A stretch of 64,000 nucleotides of DNA. It comes from Propionimicrobium sp. PCR01-08-3 (GTDB lineage: Bacteria > Actinomycetota > Actinomycetes > Propionibacteriales > Propionibacteriaceae). Position 1 is the first letter of the stretch. Each line of letters begins with the position of its first letter. The translations under genes and the position numbers were made by a program. The stretch lies in assembly GCF_030286045.1 (NCBI RefSeq), contig NZ_CP127390.1, positions 3,055,482-3,119,481 on the forward strand, written 5' to 3'. The notes under the pieces are model-generated. The model was not told where the DNA came from and made no database searches. It saw nothing but the letters and a program-made list of their open reading frames with translations. Below are positions 63,428-64,000 of this stretch, one piece after another.

Positions 63428-64000
63428 TCACTGCTTGGTCGGCGCAGATTGCTCGCGAGGCTCGAATCGGACGAAGAACCGCTCGTCCTCGTTCGACGCC
63501 CAGGTGACCTGACCTCGCCCCAATATCGAGGTGCGCCCGGACGCGGCGTCCACCACCAGCGCGGCACCTTCGTCGATTACGGCGACCGAACGCATGGGGC
63601 CCTGCCGCAAGGCTGCGAGCGCTCGTCCGATCAGGAACTGGGTGTCGGCGTGGGTCTCGATGGTCGGGCCGATCAGCGCCAATCCGTCGCGGATATCGAG
63701 TTCGGTCGAGCCCTCGCCGGAGATCTCGGGTGCGATCTGCCTGCCGCCGGACTGCCAGCCACCGACGACAGCGTGGCGTCCGACCACACAGGCACCGGCG
63801 GACCAGCCGAGATAGGGGACGCCTCGGCGCACCAGAGTCGAGATCATCTCGCGCCACGAGGTGAGTGCCTCCAGATAGCCCGGAGCCCAGCCGCCGGCCA
63901 CCACCAGCCCGGCCAGGTTCTCGGGGTCAGCCGGCCACTGGATCGGTTCGTCGTCCTCGTCGGTCAGCCAGATCGGTTCGATAAGTGCTTCGGGAAACCG
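63428..64000 (-). CDS. Peptidase S51 / type 1 glutamine amidotransferase-like protein, partial (cut by window edge)
   Basis: The frame is open to the window edge; 190 residues are visible. LGWSAGACVVG has the nucleophile elbow Ser of S51 peptidases (peptidase E, cyanophycinase) and related class I amidotransferase-like folds. LVVAGGWAPGYLEAL is seen before it and ETHADTQFLIGRALAAL after it, with a conserved His-like position. The N-terminus is outside. It might be a peptidase or a non-catalytic relative. It lies beside the mprAB pair. Confidence 0.75.
   Translation of the reverse strand, partial: RFPEALIEPIWLTDEDDEPIQWPADPENLAGLVVAGGWAPGYLEALTSWREMISTLVRRGVPYLGWSAGACVVGRHAVVGGWQSGGRQIAPEISGEGSTELDIRDGLALIGPTIETHADTQFLIGRALAALRQGPMRSVAVIDEGAALVVDAASGRTSILGRGQVTWASNEDERFFVRFEPREQSAPTKQ

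Overview
The window is high-GC bacterial DNA with the gene content of a fermentative actinobacterium, most likely a member of the Propionibacteriaceae (inferred, not tested). The signs are a fused RmlC-RmlD protein, CarD, a MarP-type CvpA/trypsin protease, an MprAB-like two-component pair, acetate kinase with a long multidomain phosphate acetyltransferase, L-lactate dehydrogenase, a type II NADH dehydrogenase, and many GTG starts. Some starts appear leaderless.

Layout. (1) 1-15.1 kb is a cell-surface glycan locus: dTDP-L-rhamnose synthesis (rmlB fragment, fused rmlCD, rmlA), a DUF616 glycosyltransferase-like protein, a DUF2142 membrane protein, a Wzm/Wzt-type ABC exporter, a small coiled-coil protein, two RgpF-type proteins (one fused to a WbsX-like domain), two GT2 rhamnosyltransferase-like enzymes, and a secreted amidase with eight aromatic wall-binding repeats. 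Together they suggest a rhamnose-containing wall polysaccharide that is made in the cytoplasm and exported by ABC transport. The 6.1-11.4 kb core looks AT-richer than its surroundings. (2) 15.2-17.5 kb holds a HicAB-like pair, a PlsC acyltransferase and an SDR. (3) 17.7-25.9 kb holds ackA and pta, separated by about 5 kb of accessory DNA: an IS with doubled ends, an OafA-type acyltransferase, a decayed DUF433 gene and a MntA-HepT pair. (4) 26-41 kb is mostly housekeeping: a frameshifted AbiEi-like gene between palindromic repeats, a degenerate KaiC-like/PPDK_N fusion, serA and serC, rpsF-ssb-rpsR-rplI, a rhodanese-like protein, endonuclease IV, a membrane protein/hydrolase pair and an Na+/H+ antiporter. 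(5) 41-50 kb has a polar amino acid ABC transporter, a helicase and two hypothetical envelope proteins. (6) 50-64 kb has a holin-family protein, glnS, a TIGR01777 epimerase, a Rid-like protein, carD, marP, ndh, a Gfo/Idh/MocA oxidoreductase, an NTF2-like protein, ldh, the mprBA-like pair and an S51-like glutamine amidotransferase-fold fragment.

The least explained signals are in the intergenic DNA and in the glycan island. There are three families of dispersed palindromic repeats: a MITE-like family at 36.4 and 50.2 kb, an oriented-loop family at 26.1, 27.3 and 41.0 kb, and a 58-bp hairpin pair flanking the rhodanese gene. A cluster of DnaA-box-like 9-mers lies at 60.8 kb. A tiny ORF followed by a hairpin precedes ldh. 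The coiled-coil mini-gene between wzt and the glycosyltransferases could be a chain-length or anchoring factor. No rRNA, tRNA or CRISPR array was found by eye.
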